Shown here: piece after piece, positions 1-6,198 of the stretch
How positions within the stretch are numbered: position 1 is the first letter of the stretch
Layout: each line of letters begins with the position of its first letter
Origin: Legionellaceae bacterium UBA2794
Lineage (GTDB): Bacteria; Pseudomonadota; Gammaproteobacteria; Legionellales; Legionellaceae
Reading direction: 5' to 3'
Length of the DNA stretch: 9,825 bases
Assembly: GCA_002352055.1 (NCBI GenBank)
Contig: DEHS01000111.1
Span: 16,396-26,220 of the forward strand
Notes under the pieces: generated by a model
What the model was told of the DNA's origin: nothing
The model's database searches: none
The model's input: only the letters and a program-made list of their open reading frames with translations
Made by a program: the position numbers and the translations under genes

Positions 1-241
1 TGGCTATGGTTGATGCCACGATGTTGGCTAACGTATTTCCTATTAAAACCACACTGAGCAACCGATCTGGTCTTGTAAGCATTTGATTGACTCTAATGGC
101 CTGCTTGTTTTGTTTTTTAACCAGATATTTTAATTTGTAACGATTAATCGACATCATGCCAATTTCAGAACCAGAAAAAAAACCCGACAGTACGATTAAA
201 AAAACTAGTATAATAAGAAGGGTGGAAAAATGAAATTGCAC
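1..241 (-). CDS. CNNM/CorC-type membrane protein, N-terminal fragment (cut by window edge)
   Basis: Only the first 80 codons are inside the window; the rest lies beyond base 1. A hydrophobic first membrane helix (about residues 5-20) leads into LSGFFSGSEIGMMSINRYKL, followed by a basic stretch and then LIGNTLANIVASTIA. The small-residue helix end, the SGSEI motif and the GNTLANI motif are typical of the CNNM (DUF21) membrane domain of the HlyC/CorC/CorB family, which is linked to Mg2+/Co2+ efflux or tolerance and usually carries CBS and CorC domains further on. The start is GTG at 241: an in-frame TAA lies three codons upstream (253-251), and AAGG at 252-249 sits seven bases before it. It lies downstream of ppa on the same strand with a 121-base gap. 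The family call is fairly safe; the exact member and substrate cannot be told from this piece. Confidence 0.8.
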   Translation of the reverse strand, partial: MQFHFSTLLIILVFLIVLSGFFSGSEIGMMSINRYKLKYLVKKQNKQAIRVNQMLTRPDRLLSVVLIGNTLANIVASTIA

Positions 242-325
242 CGGATAGCCTTAACGTGGTTGCGAAAAATTAAATTATCACAAGAGATTAAAGAAAGCGA
301 GTTTAGAGATTTATCGGGATATGGG

Positions 326-353
326 CAGGGCTGGTAAAACTCAACCAACCCTG
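326..353 (-). terminator. Hairpin just after ppa, without a T-run
   Basis: Ten-base arms (326-335 and 344-353) pair with a single G-T wobble around an 8-base loop, starting 10 bases after the ppa stop. Neither strand carries a T-run after the stem, so it is not a standard intrinsic terminator. It may protect the ppa 3' end, act as a processing site, or weaken transcription into the CNNM gene. Confidence 0.45.
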
Positions 354-362
354 ATCTAACAA

Positions 363-899
363 TTATTTATGCTCTTTATTAAACCGTTCAACGCTTGCCA
401 TAATTTCAGCACGGGCTTCTTCAGGTCCCACCCAACCATCAACTTTTACCCATTTGCCCTCTTCCAAATCTTTATAATGTTTGAAGAAGTGCTCTAATGA
501 TAATAATAAATGCTCGGGCAAATCTTTATAGGTGGCCACCGATTGATACATCTTACTCAGTTTGGTAGTAGGAACGGCTAATAATTTGGCATCAACACCG
601 GCTTCATCAACCATCTTAAGCATGCCAACTACACGGCATGGAATAACAGCACCACTAATTAAAGGACTTGGAGTAACAACCAAGACATCTACTGGATCGC
701 CATCCTCTGATAAAGTGTTAGGAATATAACCATAGTTGGAAGGATAAAACATCGCTGTAGTCATAAAGCGATCGACAAATAAAGCCCCTGTCTCCTTGTC
801 TACTTCGTATTTTACCGGCTCTCCATGCATGGGGATCTCAATAATAACATTAATTTCATTAGGAACATCCCGACCACTCTTGATTTCCATTAAACTCAT
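363..899 (-). CDS. ppa: Inorganic pyrophosphatase, family I (soluble)
   Basis: Cytoplasmic enzyme that hydrolyses pyrophosphate to two phosphates, pulling biosynthetic reactions such as nucleic acid and aminoacyl-tRNA synthesis forward. At 178 residues it has the usual length of bacterial family I enzymes. The signature DGDPVDV is at residues 66-72, giving metal ligands D66, D68 and D71. The second metal-binding pair D98 and D103 with K105 is present in VDEAGVDAK. Other active-site residues are K30, E32, R44, Y56 (in FYPSNYGYIP) and the Y142-K143 pair, so the enzyme should be active. The ATG at 899 is preceded by a modest GGGTG ribosome binding site; a second ATG three codons in is possible but less likely. 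It is transcribed divergently from the HIT-folE pair, with a promoter candidate at 928-956. Confidence 0.97.
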   Translation of the reverse strand: MSLMEIKSGRDVPNEINVIIEIPMHGEPVKYEVDKETGALFVDRFMTTAMFYPSNYGYIPNTLSEDGDPVDVLVVTPSPLISGAVIPCRVVGMLKMVDEAGVDAKLLAVPTTKLSKMYQSVATYKDLPEHLLLSLEHFFKHYKDLEEGKWVKVDGWVGPEEARAEIMASVERFNKEHK

Positions 900-927
900 T
901 TAATCACCCGTATCAAAAAAAGTAGCT

Positions 928-956
928 ATTATGCGAAAATTCCCGGCAAAAGGCAA
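928..956 (-). promoter_or_regulatory. Candidate sigma-70 promoter of ppa
   Basis: On the minus strand TTGCCT (956-951, four of six consensus bases) and CATAAT (933-928, five of six) are separated by exactly 17 bases. Transcription would begin near 921, about 20 bases before the ppa ATG. Read by eye, not scored by software. Confidence 0.55.
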
Positions 957-965
957 AGACAAGCT

Positions 966-994
966 GTCGCATTCCGTTAGCGGCAATGTATAAT
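966..994 (+). promoter_or_regulatory. Candidate promoter of the HIT-folE pair
   Basis: A perfect TATAAT lies at 989-994. The best-spaced upstream hexamer, GTCGCA at 966-971 with a 17-base spacer, is weak (three of six). Transcription would begin near 1001, leaving a leader of about 22 bases before the ATG at 1023. It points away from the ppa promoter, so the 123-base gap serves both directions. Confidence 0.5.
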
Positions 995-1022
995 ATCTTA
1001 TTACCCATTTATCTGGTTTAAG

Positions 1023-1364
1023 ATGACCTGTTTATTCTGCAAAATAGTGCGCGGTGAAATTCCTGCCAATATAGTTTTTGAAGACGATGATATATTAGCT
1101 TTTCGGGATATCAATCCTCAGGCGCCCACACATTTGTTACTTATTCCAAAACGCCATATTGCTACGATAAATGATACCCATTCCCAAGATGAGCAGCTAT
1201 TAGGTAAACTCATTTTACAGGCAAAAATACTCGCTCAAAATGAGGGGTTTAGTGAAGAAGGTTATCGCTTGGTTTTTAATGTTAATTCGGGTGGCGGGCA
1301 GGAAGTTTACCACATTCATTTACATTTACTGGGTGGCCGCTCAATGCATTGGCCCCCGGGCTAG
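1023..1364 (+). CDS. hinT: HIT-family (histidine triad) nucleotide-binding hydrolase, HinT type
   Basis: Small cytoplasmic nucleotide hydrolase of the HINT branch; family members cleave purine nucleoside phosphoramidates and adenylated lysine or aminoacyl adducts. The 113 residues cover one complete HIT domain of usual length. The N-terminus has CLFCKIVRGEIP with a C3-x-x-C6 pair, seen in many bacterial members. FRDINPQAPTHLLLIPKRH (residues 27-45) is the conserved core, and the catalytic triad HIHLH is at residues 97-101 followed by LLGG. The ribosome binding site is poor (only TAAG next to the ATG), consistent with low expression or a nearly leaderless transcript. Its TAG stop lies inside the folE ribosome binding site, so the two are probably co-transcribed and translationally coupled. 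The family is certain; equivalence to E. coli hinT is likely but not proven. Confidence 0.92.
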   Translation: MTCLFCKIVRGEIPANIVFEDDDILAFRDINPQAPTHLLLIPKRHIATINDTHSQDEQLLGKLILQAKILAQNEGFSEEGYRLVFNVNSGGGQEVYHIHLHLLGGRSMHWPPG

Positions 1365-1367
1365 GAG
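1363..1367 (+). promoter_or_regulatory. folE ribosome binding site overlapping the HIT stop codon
   Basis: AGGAG at 1363-1367 uses the last two bases of the HIT TAG stop and sits five bases before ATG 1373. It fixes the folE start there rather than at the in-frame TTG at 1349, which lies inside the HIT gene. Confidence 0.8.
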
Positions 1368-1372
1368 TTCTA

Positions 1373-1918
1373 ATGGAACAATTGTACACAAAATTGCTTA
1401 AAGAACTAGGTGAAGATGTAACTCGTGAAGGCTTAAAAGATACCCCAGCCCGTGCAGCAAATGCCATGCGCTATTTAACCAAGGGTTATGGGGAAAGCCT
1501 TGATGACATCATCAACGGTGCCCTGTTTGATTCTGATATGAGTGAAATGGTCATTGTTAAAGATATCGAACTGTATTCAATGTGTGAGCACCACCTTCTT
1601 CCTTTTTTAGGCAAATGCCATGTGGGTTACTTACCTAATGGAAAAGTTATAGGACTATCTAAAATTGCGCGCATTGTCGATTTTTACGCAAGAAGATTGC
1701 AAATCCAAGAGCGCCTCACCGGTGAAATTGCACACTGTCTTGAGGATATAACCGGAGCACGAGGAGTATCAGTAGTAATTGAAGCAAAACATCTATGTAT
1801 GATGATGCGGGGCGTAGAAAAGCAAAACTCAGTAATGACCACCTCGGTAATGCTAGGCCAAATGCGGGAAAATACCAGCAGTCGGATGGAATTTCTAAAT
1901 TTGGTTAATCACAGATAA
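1373..1918 (+). CDS. folE: GTP cyclohydrolase I (type IA)
   Basis: Converts GTP to 7,8-dihydroneopterin triphosphate, the first step of tetrahydrofolate synthesis (also used for queuosine or biopterin in some bacteria). The family works as a zinc-dependent cytoplasmic decamer. The 181-residue product is close to the usual bacterial length of about 180-220. SMCEHHLLPF gives zinc ligands C71 and H74, with the neighbouring catalytic H73. The third ligand is C142 in KHLCMMMRG. VIGLSKIARIVDFYARRLQIQE (residues 92-113) is the conserved tunnel-fold segment, with QERLT following. All zinc ligands are present, so this is the zinc-dependent type IA enzyme rather than FolE2. Start: ATG 1373 with AGGAG five bases upstream. 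It lies eight bases after the HIT gene and is followed by a hairpin. The folate it makes would be the cofactor for the methionine genes downstream, though the debris between argues against one operon. Confidence 0.97.
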   Translation: MEQLYTKLLKELGEDVTREGLKDTPARAANAMRYLTKGYGESLDDIINGALFDSDMSEMVIVKDIELYSMCEHHLLPFLGKCHVGYLPNGKVIGLSKIARIVDFYARRLQIQERLTGEIAHCLEDITGARGVSVVIEAKHLCMMMRGVEKQNSVMTTSVMLGQMRENTSSRMEFLNLVNHR

Positions 1919-1926
1919 TCTTTCAA

Positions 1927-1945
1927 CCCGCATGACTTATGCGGG
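1927..1945 (+). terminator. Hairpin after folE, probable weak intrinsic terminator
   Basis: Seven-base arms CCCGCAT (1927-1933) and ATGCGGG (1939-1945) enclose a five-base loop, starting nine bases after the folE stop. The following CTTATATTC is only partly T-rich, so termination may be incomplete. Confidence 0.55.
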
Positions 1946-1989
1946 CTTATATTCAAAAAGAATAAATTTTGTTCAAAAAAGAATTTAAC

Positions 1990-2154
1990 ATGAAAATAAA
2001 ATCTGTTAACAGGATAATCAAATATTTATCTGCTAACCTATAGTTTAATGAGAAAGGAATAATTTTTGGAAGTATTGATTCATACTTGAACAACAAACCA
2101 ATACAATTTGTGGTGCGAGGCTCGTTTGAAAAATTTATAAAGTTATATGTGTAA
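1990..2154 (+). pseudogene. Possible short reading frame interrupted by one amber codon
   Basis: From ATG 1990 one frame stays open for 17 codons to TAG 2041-2043, then for 36 more codons to TAA 2152-2154. The second part (for example NEKGIIFGSIDSYLNNKP and VVRGSFEKFIKLYV) has a protein-like composition. Its stop is six bases before the GTG of the PIG-L remnant, whose ribosome binding site overlaps that stop, as in an old operon. I do not recognise the family. It may be the decayed tail of a larger gene, a small gene with a nonsense mutation, or chance in AT-rich DNA. The rest of 1946-2160 shows no other gene or clear promoter. Confidence 0.3.
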
Positions 2155-2160
2155 GGTCAT

Positions 2161-2326
2161 GTGCGCATTATTATTCAGAAAGGATCTACCCTATCTGAAA
2201 TTGATTTAATAGGTTTTGGTGCCCATCCAGATGATATAGAGCTTTTTTGCGGAGGATTATTTCTGAATAATGGCGGCAAAAGGTTATAAGTCAATGATTG
2301 TAGATTTAACTCGAGGGAAGGAGATC
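2161..2326 (+). pseudogene. PIG-L/LmbE-family deacetylase remnant (frameshifted, truncated)
   Basis: GTG 2161, with TAAGGT three bases upstream and an in-frame TAA just before it, opens a frame reading DLIGFGAHPDDIELFCGG and then LFLNN, stopping at 2287-2289. AHPDD is the metal-binding hallmark of PIG-L deacetylases, zinc enzymes that remove acetyl groups from N-acetylglucosamine-type substrates (including BshB and MshB of thiol synthesis, and tailoring enzymes in glycan or antibiotic clusters). The next expected segment, MAAKGYKSMIVDLTRG, continues in the +1 frame from 2270, so one base was probably gained around 2264-2270 (AATAATGG where AATATGG would keep the frame). Homology stops after the DLTRG motif near 2317, about 50 residues into a protein that normally has about 220-240. 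The remaining two-thirds, with the further histidine ligand, is missing. It cannot encode an active enzyme. The family call is firm; the original substrate is unknown. Confidence 0.85.
2318..2323 (+). promoter_or_regulatory. Strong ribosome binding site of the MbtH-like gene
   Basis: AAGGAG lies six bases before ATG 2330 and three before ATG 2327. Spacing favours 2330. It sits right at the end of the PIG-L remnant. Confidence 0.75.
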
Positions 2327-2329
2327 ATG

Positions 2330-2524
2330 ATGGATAACCGTTCCGATAGCGAAGAACTTTTTAAAGTATTAATCAATGATGAAGAACAATACTCTCTTTG
2401 GCCCATGGAAAAGGATATACCTCAGGGCTGGAAACAAATTGGTCCCTCTGGAACAAAAGAAGAGTGTCTAGGCTATGTAAAAGTCTCATGGACAGATATG
2501 CGTCCTAAAAGTTTACGTCAATAA
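2330..2524 (+). CDS. MbtH-like protein (NRPS adenylation-domain helper), orphan
   Basis: Small protein of the MbtH family, which binds adenylation domains of nonribosomal peptide synthetases and is needed for their solubility or activity. The 64 residues cover the whole family domain (normally about 60-75). Signature elements appear in order: ND-E-x-Q-x-S-x-WP (NDEEQYSLWP), a P-x-GW after five residues (PQGW), L-G-Y-V, and WTDMRPKSLR at the C-terminus. The conserved tryptophans are kept, so the gene looks intact. Start: ATG 2330 by spacing to AAGGAG; ATG 2327 would add one Met. The frame extends upstream to 2270, but that part is the PIG-L remnant and ATG 2270 has no well-placed ribosome binding site. 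No synthetase lies in the window. It may be a leftover of a deleted cluster or serve a synthetase elsewhere in the genome. It lies 119 bases before metE on the same strand; no functional link to methionine synthesis is known to me. Confidence 0.92.
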   Translation: MDNRSDSEELFKVLINDEEQYSLWPMEKDIPQGWKQIGPSGTKEECLGYVKVSWTDMRPKSLRQ

Positions 2525-2643
2525 TGGATGCTTAAAGCAAAAATTAACTGATAAAGCAATACCGGTTTCAGCATTCCAGTAATTAAAGCGATGTATTTGT
2601 AATTTAGGGCCATATTATTTGCTAATTGATTAGGGAGTATATC

Positions 2644-4935
2644 ATGGTAATTACGCATAGCTTGGGATTTCCACGAATTGGCTCCAGGCGACAAATGAAA
2701 TTTGCAGTCGAGGCTTATTGGAAAGGCGAAATTGATGCCGAAACATTGATTGAGAAAGGACAACAAATCCGTCGGGAAAATTGGGAGATGCAATCTCAGA
2801 TGGGTTTGAATTTATTACCCGTAGGTGACTTTTCCTGGTACGACCATGTACTGGACATGTCTGCAATGTTAGGCGTAATACCAGAACGATACCAGGCAAT
2901 AGAAGGCGATGTTTCTCTGGCAACTTACTTTCAAATGGCACGTGGACAAGCACCTGGAGTATACGATGTCCGTGCTTGTGAGATGACTAAATGGTTTGAT
3001 ACCAATTATCATTATATAGTCCCAGAATTAAGTCAAAATCAGAAATTTACCCTAAGTAGTTCAAAATTATTCAACGAGATTATCGAAGCTCATGCACTGG
3101 GATTTAAGGTAAAACCAGTAATACTAGGACCATTGAGCTATTTGTGGCTGAGTAAATGCTATCCTCAACATTTTGATAAACTGGATCTGCTTCCCAAATT
3201 ACTTGAAACCTATCAAACAATCCTTGCGAAACTTGCAGAATTAAAAATAGATTGGGTACAAATTGATGAACCAATATTAGTTCTCGATCTTCCTTTAGAA
3301 TGGCGAAATGCATTTCAAGAAGCATATAAAATTCTTACCGACAGCCAGATTAAACTTTTATTAACAACTTATTTTGGAGATCTGGAAGATAATCTGATAT
3401 TGACCAGTCAATTGCCCGTTGCAGGGTTACATATTGATGCGATACGAGCACCAGAGCAAATTGAATCTGTAATCGAGTTATTGCGTCCGGATTGTGTATT
3501 ATCAGTTGGTATTGTTAATGGTCGTAATATCTGGAAAACAGATATGCAAAAAGCACTTCAACTACTAAAACCCTTGCAAAAAAAACTTGAAGGCAGACTA
3601 TGGATAGCAGGATCTTGCTCGTTCTTACACTCCCCGGTAGATTTGGACACAGAACAATTGTTAGATAAAGAATTGAAACAATGGTTTGCTTTTGCCAAAC
3701 AAAAAACCAGTGAACTGGTTACTCTTTCAAAAATTTTAAATAATGGTAATGAGTCAAACACCTTAGAGTTAGCGGAAAATCAAAAAGCAATTCAGGCTAA
3801 ATTAAATTCAAAGCGAATTAATAATCCGGCAGTAAAAAAACGGTGTGAAGCAATAAATGAGCTCAACATCGAACGGACTCCTTTTTCTCAACGCTATCAA
3901 TTGCAACGTAAAAAACTCAACTTTCCATTGTTACCCACAACTACAATAGGATCTTTCCCACAGACATCGACCATTCGAAAATTAAGACAGGACGTTAAAA
4001 CGGGTGCGATAACACCTAATGATTATGAAGAAAGCATTAAACAGGAAATCCGTTATGTAGTGGAAAAACAACTGGAATTAGGGCTTGATGTATTAGTTCA
4101 TGGCGAAGCAGAACGCAATGACATGGTAGAATATTTTGGAGAGCAACTTGATGGCTTTGCTTTTACCCAGAATGGTTGGGTACAAAGTTATGGTTCTCGT
4201 TGTGTAAAACCTCCTATTATTTACGGTGATGTATCCCGTATTCACCCAATGACCGTTTCATGGAGCAGCTATGCTCAATCTTTAACTACTAAAGCAATGA
4301 AAGGAATGTTAACTGGACCTGTAACTATAGTTATGTGGTCTTTCGTAAGGGATGACCAACCCCGCTATAAAACAACACAACAGGTTGCGCTTGCTTTACG
4401 AGACGAAGTTAAAGAACTTGAACAGGCAGGTATTCAAGTAATTCAAATCGATGAGCCGGCATTTCGTGAAGGTTTACCATTACGTCAGCATCAATGGGAT
4501 AATTATCTTAAAGAAGCAGTACAATGTTTCAAACTAACAGCCAGTTGTGTGGAAGACAGTACTCAAATTCACACCCATATGTGCTATTCCGAATTCAATG
4601 ACATTATTGCAGCAATTGCTGCATTGGATGCTGATGTTATTTCAATTGAAACGTCGCGTTCTAATATGGAGTTATTAGAGTCATTCCAAGACTTTTCATA
4701 CCCTAATCAAATTGGCCCTGGGGTATATGATATTCATTCCCCCCGGATACCCACTGTAAATGAAATTACACAATTAATTGATAAGGCAGCTGCTTTTATT
4801 CCTATAGAAAGATTGTGGATTAATCCAGACTGTGGATTGAAAACTCGCAGTTGGCCAGAAGTTGAGGCTGCGCTTGCTAACATGGTGGACGCTGCTCGTT
4901 TATTAAGAGAACAGTATTTAAATAATCGCTATTAG
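2644..4935 (+). CDS. metE: Cobalamin-independent methionine synthase
   Basis: Transfers the methyl group of 5-methyltetrahydrofolate (triglutamate) to homocysteine, giving methionine, in the cytoplasm and without vitamin B12. The 763 residues match the two-barrel family (E. coli about 753). The N-terminal barrel begins SLGFPRIGSRRQMK and carries VQIDEP. A charged linker (about residues 365-415) leads to the C-terminal catalytic barrel starting near TTTIGSFPQT. The zinc site is complete: H645 and C647 in THMCYSEF, E669 in SIETSRS and C730 in NPDCGLKTR. Also present are the substrate acid D603 in QIDEPAF and the catalytic H698 in YDIHSPR. Start: ATG 2644, with AGGGAG (2632-2637) six bases upstream; the in-frame TTG at 2626 would sit in front of that site. 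The 119 bases upstream hold no recognisable riboswitch or convincing promoter. It is followed after 11 bases by the reductase-like gene, so the two are surely co-transcribed. Confidence 0.97.
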   Translation: MVITHSLGFPRIGSRRQMKFAVEAYWKGEIDAETLIEKGQQIRRENWEMQSQMGLNLLPVGDFSWYDHVLDMSAMLGVIPERYQAIEGDVSLATYFQMARGQAPGVYDVRACEMTKWFDTNYHYIVPELSQNQKFTLSSSKLFNEIIEAHALGFKVKPVILGPLSYLWLSKCYPQHFDKLDLLPKLLETYQTILAKLAELKIDWVQIDEPILVLDLPLEWRNAFQEAYKILTDSQIKLLLTTYFGDLEDNLILTSQLPVAGLHIDAIRAPEQIESVIELLRPDCVLSVGIVNGRNIWKTDMQKALQLLKPLQKKLEGRLWIAGSCSFLHSPVDLDTEQLLDKELKQWFAFAKQKTSELVTLSKILNNGNESNTLELAENQKAIQAKLNSKRINNPAVKKRCEAINELNIERTPFSQRYQLQRKKLNFPLLPTTTIGSFPQTSTIRKLRQDVKTGAITPNDYEESIKQEIRYVVEKQLELGLDVLVHGEAERNDMVEYFGEQLDGFAFTQNGWVQSYGSRCVKPPIIYGDVSRIHPMTVSWSSYAQSLTTKAMKGMLTGPVTIVMWSFVRDDQPRYKTTQQVALALRDEVKELEQAGIQVIQIDEPAFREGLPLRQHQWDNYLKEAVQCFKLTASCVEDSTQIHTHMCYSEFNDIIAAIAALDADVISIETSRSNMELLESFQDFSYPNQIGPGVYDIHSPRIPTVNEITQLIDKAAAFIPIERLWINPDCGLKTRSWPEVEAALANMVDAARLLREQYLNNRY

Positions 4936-4946
4936 AGTTTATTCCT

Positions 4947-5945
4947 ATGAAAAATTTGCGTAATAAAATTCTAGATTACCAGCAACCTGTCATTTTTTAT
5001 GAATTGCTACCGCCAACCAATAATGAAACATCTAATGCAGATACTTATACCGAGTGCGCTATTGATTTAATAACCAGTACTCCCATTATGATTGATGCAG
5101 TGAATATACCGGATATTCATGAAGAAGATCACAATTTAAAGAAACGTACCAAGATTTGTATGCCGAAAATGGACATTAGGGAATTTGCAAAATTATTAGA
5201 AAAAGCGTCATATAATCATCTTGATGTCATCTTAAATCATTGTACGGTATATGAGCCCTGGAAAAATCAGAAAATATGGATAGAATCAACCACTAAAGAT
5301 CATGAAATTTGCTCGTTAATTTTAGTAGGAGGAAGCTCCAGTCAAATCCATTATCCTGGTCCATCTGTTTTAGAAATGGGGGACTACCTTCAAACCAATT
5401 ATAAAGAAGAACTAATATGTGGGGGGATTACCATTCCAACCCGGCGCTTTCACGATCAGGAGTACGATGAACCTTTTCGTATGTATACCAAGTCCTTGCA
5501 TGGAATCCAATTTTTTACGACCCAAATTATTTATGAGCCGATAAGTATCAAATTATTACTCAGAGATTACGCTCAGGTGTGCCAGGAAAAAAATACAGAA
5601 CCGCAACGAATTTTTTTAAGTTTCGCACCCATTTCAACCCCTAAAGATCTGGAGTTTCTTCTTTGGCTTGGTGTTGCTATTCCAAATACAGTTCAGAAGG
5701 ATCTATTTAAAGCAAACATAGGTATCGGTTGGCGATCAACCAAAATCGCAGTAAATATTTTGCAGGAAATACTGAATTTCATGATTGAAGAACAGATTAA
5801 AGTACCACTTGGTCTTAATATTGAACATATAACACAGCATAATTTCGAACTTTCATTTCAGTTTATAGAGCGCTTGGGTAAGTTATATATGAATTACATG
5901 GGACAAAGTAGCAAAAAAATGTATGGCTCCGTAAATAGAAATTGA
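4947..5945 (+). CDS. Divergent methylenetetrahydrofolate reductase-like protein, paired with MetE
   Basis: The 332-residue protein reads as a methylenetetrahydrofolate reductase (MTHFR)-type TIM barrel. It has FYELLPP at residues 17-23 (compare FEFFPP in MetF), LILVGGSSSQIHYPGPS around 124-140, CGGITIPTR at 158-166, SLHGIQFFTTQIIYE at 183-197, RIFLSFAPISTPKDLEFL at 221-238 and VPLGLNIEHITQHN at 286-299. Canonical MetF makes 5-methyltetrahydrofolate, the MetE substrate. The resemblance to E. coli MetF is loose; the pattern (IPTR, then a TQ motif, then LSF followed by a W-L segment) reminds me more of the non-canonical mycobacterial MTHFR-like proteins. Whether it binds FAD cannot be judged here. 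The start ATG 4947 has only a weak AGAG nearby and lies 11 bases after the metE stop, suggesting coupling. It is not DUF1852/MesX, the other known MetE-family partner. The fold is likely, and the function is inferred from fold and neighbour. Confidence 0.75.
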   Translation: MKNLRNKILDYQQPVIFYELLPPTNNETSNADTYTECAIDLITSTPIMIDAVNIPDIHEEDHNLKKRTKICMPKMDIREFAKLLEKASYNHLDVILNHCTVYEPWKNQKIWIESTTKDHEICSLILVGGSSSQIHYPGPSVLEMGDYLQTNYKEELICGGITIPTRRFHDQEYDEPFRMYTKSLHGIQFFTTQIIYEPISIKLLLRDYAQVCQEKNTEPQRIFLSFAPISTPKDLEFLLWLGVAIPNTVQKDLFKANIGIGWRSTKIAVNILQEILNFMIEEQIKVPLGLNIEHITQHNFELSFQFIERLGKLYMNYMGQSSKKMYGSVNRN

Positions 5946-6074
5946 CTATTTACTGGGCATTAAGGTTTAAAGCTGGAGTGTTTTATAATCTTCTTTATGA
6001 TCTGAAAAGAGTGGATATTTTCAAAAAGAGTTTTTGTTCAATGAAAGGTTAAACTCATTATGTTATAGGTTATC

Positions 6075-6134
6075 AAAGCTGGCTGAGTATCTTGCTTTTA
6101 CTACTCAGCGGCCAAATTTAAATTAAGCTTTTTT
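6075..6134 (+). terminator. Candidate terminator structure after the metE pair
   Basis: An eight-base perfect stem (GCTGAGTA 6082-6089, TACTCAGC 6102-6109) has a 12-base loop. An outer stem AAAGCT (6075-6080) with AGCTTT (6126-6131) would close just at a run of six Ts (6129-6134). It lies about 130 bases past the stop at 5945, and the geometry is not that of a simple intrinsic terminator. The remainder of 5946-6074 holds no gene that I can see. Confidence 0.35.
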
Positions 6135-6160
6135 ATAAGACCATGGGTTTGAAAATAAGG

Positions 6161-6192
6161 ATCAAGGCTCATAAGTACCTAAGAGCCTTGAT
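6161..6192 (-). terminator. Intrinsic terminator after pnp
   Basis: Ten-base perfect arms (6161-6170 and 6183-6192) enclose a 12-base loop, seven bases past the pnp stop. On the minus strand the stem is followed by CCTTATTTTC, a T-rich tail. It could also stop plus-strand transcription arriving from the metE side, since the two transcripts converge here. Confidence 0.7.
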
Positions 6193-6198
6193 ATCAGA

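Noticed and set aside
1349..1372. folE start at TTG 1349
   Set aside because: It lies inside the HIT gene and before the AGGAG that serves ATG 1373.
1282..1467. Minus-strand 61-codon frame across the HIT-folE junction
   Set aside because: It overlaps two well-supported genes on the other strand and resembles no family.
2270..2329. Start of the MbtH-like gene at ATG 2270, giving an 84-residue protein
   Set aside because: The extra N-terminus is PIG-L sequence, the GGAGG upstream is 14 bases away, and a strong well-spaced site exists before ATG 2330.
2525..2643. Cobalamin, SAM or other riboswitch upstream of metE
   Set aside because: The gap is only 119 bases and I see no conserved box or multi-stem pattern of a known class; no convincing promoter either.
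2651..2953. Minus-strand 100-codon frame inside metE
   Set aside because: Antisense shadow of metE with no recognisable motif.
4947..5945. DUF1852/MesX, known partner of folate-independent MetE-like enzymes
   Set aside because: The motifs (YELLPP, IPTR, IEHITQHN) fit an MTHFR barrel, not what I recall of DUF1852, and the MetE here is full length with the N-terminal folate-binding barrel.
6022..6036. CAAAAA/TTTTTG inverted repeat after the reductase-like gene
   Set aside because: Almost entirely A-T pairs with a three-base loop; too weak to call a terminator.
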